A DNA stretch of 6,568 bases from Gammaproteobacteria bacterium. GTDB lineage: Bacteria > Pseudomonadota > Gammaproteobacteria > SURF-13. The stretch's first letter is position 1. Each line of letters opens with the position of its first letter. A program made the position numbers and the translations under genes. The notes under the pieces are model-generated. The model searched no databases. It was not told the origin of the DNA and saw nothing but the letters and a program-made list of their open reading frames with translations. Of the stretch, positions 5,047 through 6,568 are shown piece after piece. The stretch spans positions 1 to 6,568 of the forward strand of contig JAMCTV010000063.1 of the NCBI GenBank assembly GCA_023381235.1, given 5' to 3'.

Positions 5047-5063
5047 GCCGCTCTTTGAGCGGC
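5047..5063. other. Short perfect hairpin in the csp-lptM gap
   Basis: GCCGCTC 5047-5053 and GAGCGGC 5057-5063 form a 7-bp stem with a 3-nt loop, preceded by AAAA on +. Read on the minus strand it is followed by TTTT, so it resembles a weak minus-strand terminator although no minus-strand gene is nearby. The rest of 5001-5112 shows nothing definite. TACTAT at 5089-5094 is a weak -10 candidate for lptM-lysA. Confidence 0.3.
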
Positions 5064-5112
5064 GTGCGTGCGAGCGATGCAGCATAAATACTATTGTTCC
5101 GGCGGAACGGCC

Positions 5113-5241
5113 ATGACAACACACACACCCCTTTATTGGCTGCTGTCCTTGTTACTGTGCGCCGCGCTGAGCGGTTGCGGGCAGAAGGGTGATCTGTATC
5201 TGCCGGACAACCGCGCAGGCGAACAAAAACAGCCGTATTAA
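5113..5241 (+). CDS. lptM: LptM-type small lipoprotein (YifL family)
   Basis: This 42-codon gene encodes a prokaryotic lipoprotein. The N-terminus has a hydrophobic signal segment (about residues 7-19), then the lipobox LSGC with the lipidated Cys22, followed directly by the family signature GQKGDLYLP and a short polar tail. In E. coli LptM stabilises the LptDE translocon during LPS export to the outer membrane, so an outer-membrane (inner leaflet) location is expected. Identification rests on the C-G-Q-K-G-x-L-Y-L-P block plus its position 46 bases before lysA, the same order as in many Gammaproteobacteria. ATG 5113 gives a complete signal peptide; only a weak GGAA-type ribosome site is visible. 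It is likely co-transcribed with lysA. The short tail is within the range of the family. Confidence 0.88.
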   Translation: MTTHTPLYWLLSLLLCAALSGCGQKGDLYLPDNRAGEQKQPY

Positions 5242-5248
5242 ATTTTCT

Positions 5249-5268
5249 CCGCGCTGGGGGTGGCGCGG
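5249..5268 (+). other. Hairpin between lptM and lysA
   Basis: CCGCGC 5249-5254 pairs with GCGCGG 5263-5268, a 6-bp perfect stem with an 8-nt G-rich loop, in the 46-nt spacer. No T run follows. It may only affect translation of lysA, whose start lies 20 bases downstream and has no clear Shine-Dalgarno. Confidence 0.3.
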
Positions 5269-5287
5269 ATCGCGGCTTGACTCCATC

Positions 5288-6544
5288 ATGACCTGTTTTA
5301 CCTACCGCAACGGGCAGTTGTACGCCGAAGACGTGGCGTTGCAGGACATCACGCGCGCCCACGGCACACCCTGCTATGTGTACTCACGCGCCGGGCTGGA
5401 GGCCAACTGGCGCGCCTTCGATCAGGCCTTTGCCGGGCACGATCATCTGGTCTGTTTCGCGGTCAAGGCCAACTCCAATCTGGCCGTGCTGAATCTGCTG
5501 GCGCGCCTCGGCTCCGGGTTTGACGTGGTGTCGGGAGGCGAACTGGAGCGCGTGCTCGCCGCAGGAGGCGACGCGCGCAAGGTGGTGTTCTCCGGCGTAG
5601 GCAAGCGCGAAGACGAAATGCAACGCGCGATCGAGGCCGGCATTTTGTGCTTCAACGTCGAGTCGGAAGCCGAATTGCAGCGCCTGAACCGCGTCGCGGG
5701 CAAGATGCGGCGGCGCGCACCCGTCGCATTGCGCGTCAACCCCGACGTGGACGCGCGCACCCATCCGTATATCTCCACCGGACTCTCCAGCAGCAAGTTT
5801 GGCATTCCCATCGCGGATGCGCCGCGCCTGTATGCCGAGGCGAAGATCATGGCGCACGTTGAAATCGTGGGCGTGGACTGCCACATCGGCTCGCAGATCA
5901 CCGAGGTCGAGCCGTTTGTGGATGCATTAAGCCGCGTGCTTGACCTGGTGGATGAATTGAGCAAACAGGGCATCGTCCTGCGCCACATTGATACCGGCGG
6001 CGGGGTGGGCATTGCCTACCGGGGCGAGCAGCCGCCCACGCCTGAGCGTTATGCCGCAGCGCTGCTTGATCTGGTTCAGCGGCGGCTGCACGGGCGCGCA
6101 CTGACGCTGCTCATTGAGCCGGGGCGCGCCATCGCGGGCGATGCGGGCCTGCTGTTGACCCGGGTCGAATATTTAAAGCAAATTGGCGCCAAACACTTTG
6201 CGGTGGTGGATGCCGCCATGAACGATCTCATGCGTCCGGCCCTGTACGACGCCTATCACGCGATACAGCCGGTGCGCCAGCAAAGCGGCGCAACCGAAGT
6301 GTATGAAGTAGTCGGCCCGGTGTGCGAAACCAGTGATTTTCTCGGCCACGAGCGCGCACTGCGTATTGCCGAAGGCGATCTGCTCGCCATCATGGACGCA
6401 GGCGCGTACGGCATGAGCATGAGCTCCAACTACAACACCCGCGCGCGCGCCGCAGAAGTCATCGTGGACGGCGCGAAGATGCACCTGGCGCGCGAACGCG
6501 AACAAATCAGCGCGCTGTTCGCCTCTGAGCGCTCGCTGCCGTAA
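5288..6544 (+). CDS. lysA: Diaminopimelate decarboxylase
   Basis: This PLP enzyme of fold type III decarboxylates meso-diaminopimelate to L-lysine, the last step of lysine synthesis, in the cytoplasm as a dimer. It is 418 aa from ATG 5288, matching E. coli LysA (420 aa). In order are the PLP-binding Lys60 in CFAVKANSN, SGGELERVL (82-90), SSKFGIP (168-174), His199 in DCHIGSQI, the phosphate-binding GGGVGI (237-242), EPGRAI (277-282), Cys346 in GPVCETSDF donated to the partner active site, and DAGAYGMSMSSNYN (370-383) with Tyr374. A GTG at 5189 in the same frame would overlap lptM by 53 bases and add 33 residues unlike the family, so it is rejected. No strong ribosome site is present; coupling to lptM is possible but the 46-nt gap is long for it. 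In related genomes dapF commonly follows; the window ends before this can be seen. Confidence 0.97.
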   Translation: MTCFTYRNGQLYAEDVALQDITRAHGTPCYVYSRAGLEANWRAFDQAFAGHDHLVCFAVKANSNLAVLNLLARLGSGFDVVSGGELERVLAAGGDARKVVFSGVGKREDEMQRAIEAGILCFNVESEAELQRLNRVAGKMRRRAPVALRVNPDVDARTHPYISTGLSSSKFGIPIADAPRLYAEAKIMAHVEIVGVDCHIGSQITEVEPFVDALSRVLDLVDELSKQGIVLRHIDTGGGVGIAYRGEQPPTPERYAAALLDLVQRRLHGRALTLLIEPGRAIAGDAGLLLTRVEYLKQIGAKHFAVVDAAMNDLMRPALYDAYHAIQPVRQQSGATEVYEVVGPVCETSDFLGHERALRIAEGDLLAIMDAGAYGMSMSSNYNTRARAAEVIVDGAKMHLAREREQISALFASERSLP

Positions 6545-6568
6545 GCCTGTCCGCACGCGGGATATGCC

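Noticed and set aside
5189..5287. GTG-started extension of lysA
   Set aside because: It overlaps lptM in another frame and adds 33 residues unlike LysA; ATG 5288 matches the family start.
6545..6568. Start of dapF after lysA
   Set aside because: Only 24 bases remain and no start or coding signal can be supported.

Overview
The window looks like chromosomal DNA of a GC-rich proteobacterium, probably gamma- or betaproteobacterial. The evidence is an ispA-dxs isoprenoid pair, an LptM-type lipoprotein directly upstream of lysA (a gammaproteobacterial arrangement), and protein sequences that resemble proteobacterial IspA, Dxs and LysA throughout. No species can be named from the sequence alone.

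Left part (1-3196, all genes on +): the 3' end of ispA (farnesyl diphosphate synthase), dxs (first enzyme of the MEP isoprenoid pathway) and queD (6-carboxytetrahydropterin synthase, queuosine/deazapurine pathway). IspA and Dxs act at opposite ends of the same isoprenoid supply line. QueD is metabolically unrelated. Each of these three genes ends in, or directly against, a 150-175 bp multi-hairpin element, and all three elements lie in the same orientation. Copies at 376-550 and 3039-3196 are close relatives with 18-bp imperfect terminal inverted repeats. A third at 2486-2637 keeps the core hairpins but has different outer arms. Stem arms differ between copies by paired, compensating changes. 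This is the most unusual content of the window and is best described as a MITE-like or structured 3'-end repeat family.

Middle part (3194-4623): a secreted retropepsin-like aspartic protease on the minus strand converges on queD, with repeat copy 2 between them. It is divergent from a stand-alone class I glutamine amidotransferase on +. The two divergent genes share a short AT-rich promoter region in which candidate -10 boxes overlap.

Right part (4624-6568): a small cold-shock-domain protein with a 155-nt leader, followed by lptM (42 codons) and lysA (diaminopimelate decarboxylase, last step of lysine synthesis). The csp leader holds a three-segment hairpin, and a 9-nt stretch of it is exactly complementary to the sequence covering the start codon, so two mutually exclusive leader folds are possible. 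The window ends 24 bases after lysA. No rRNA, tRNA, CRISPR array, transposase gene or phage gene was seen.
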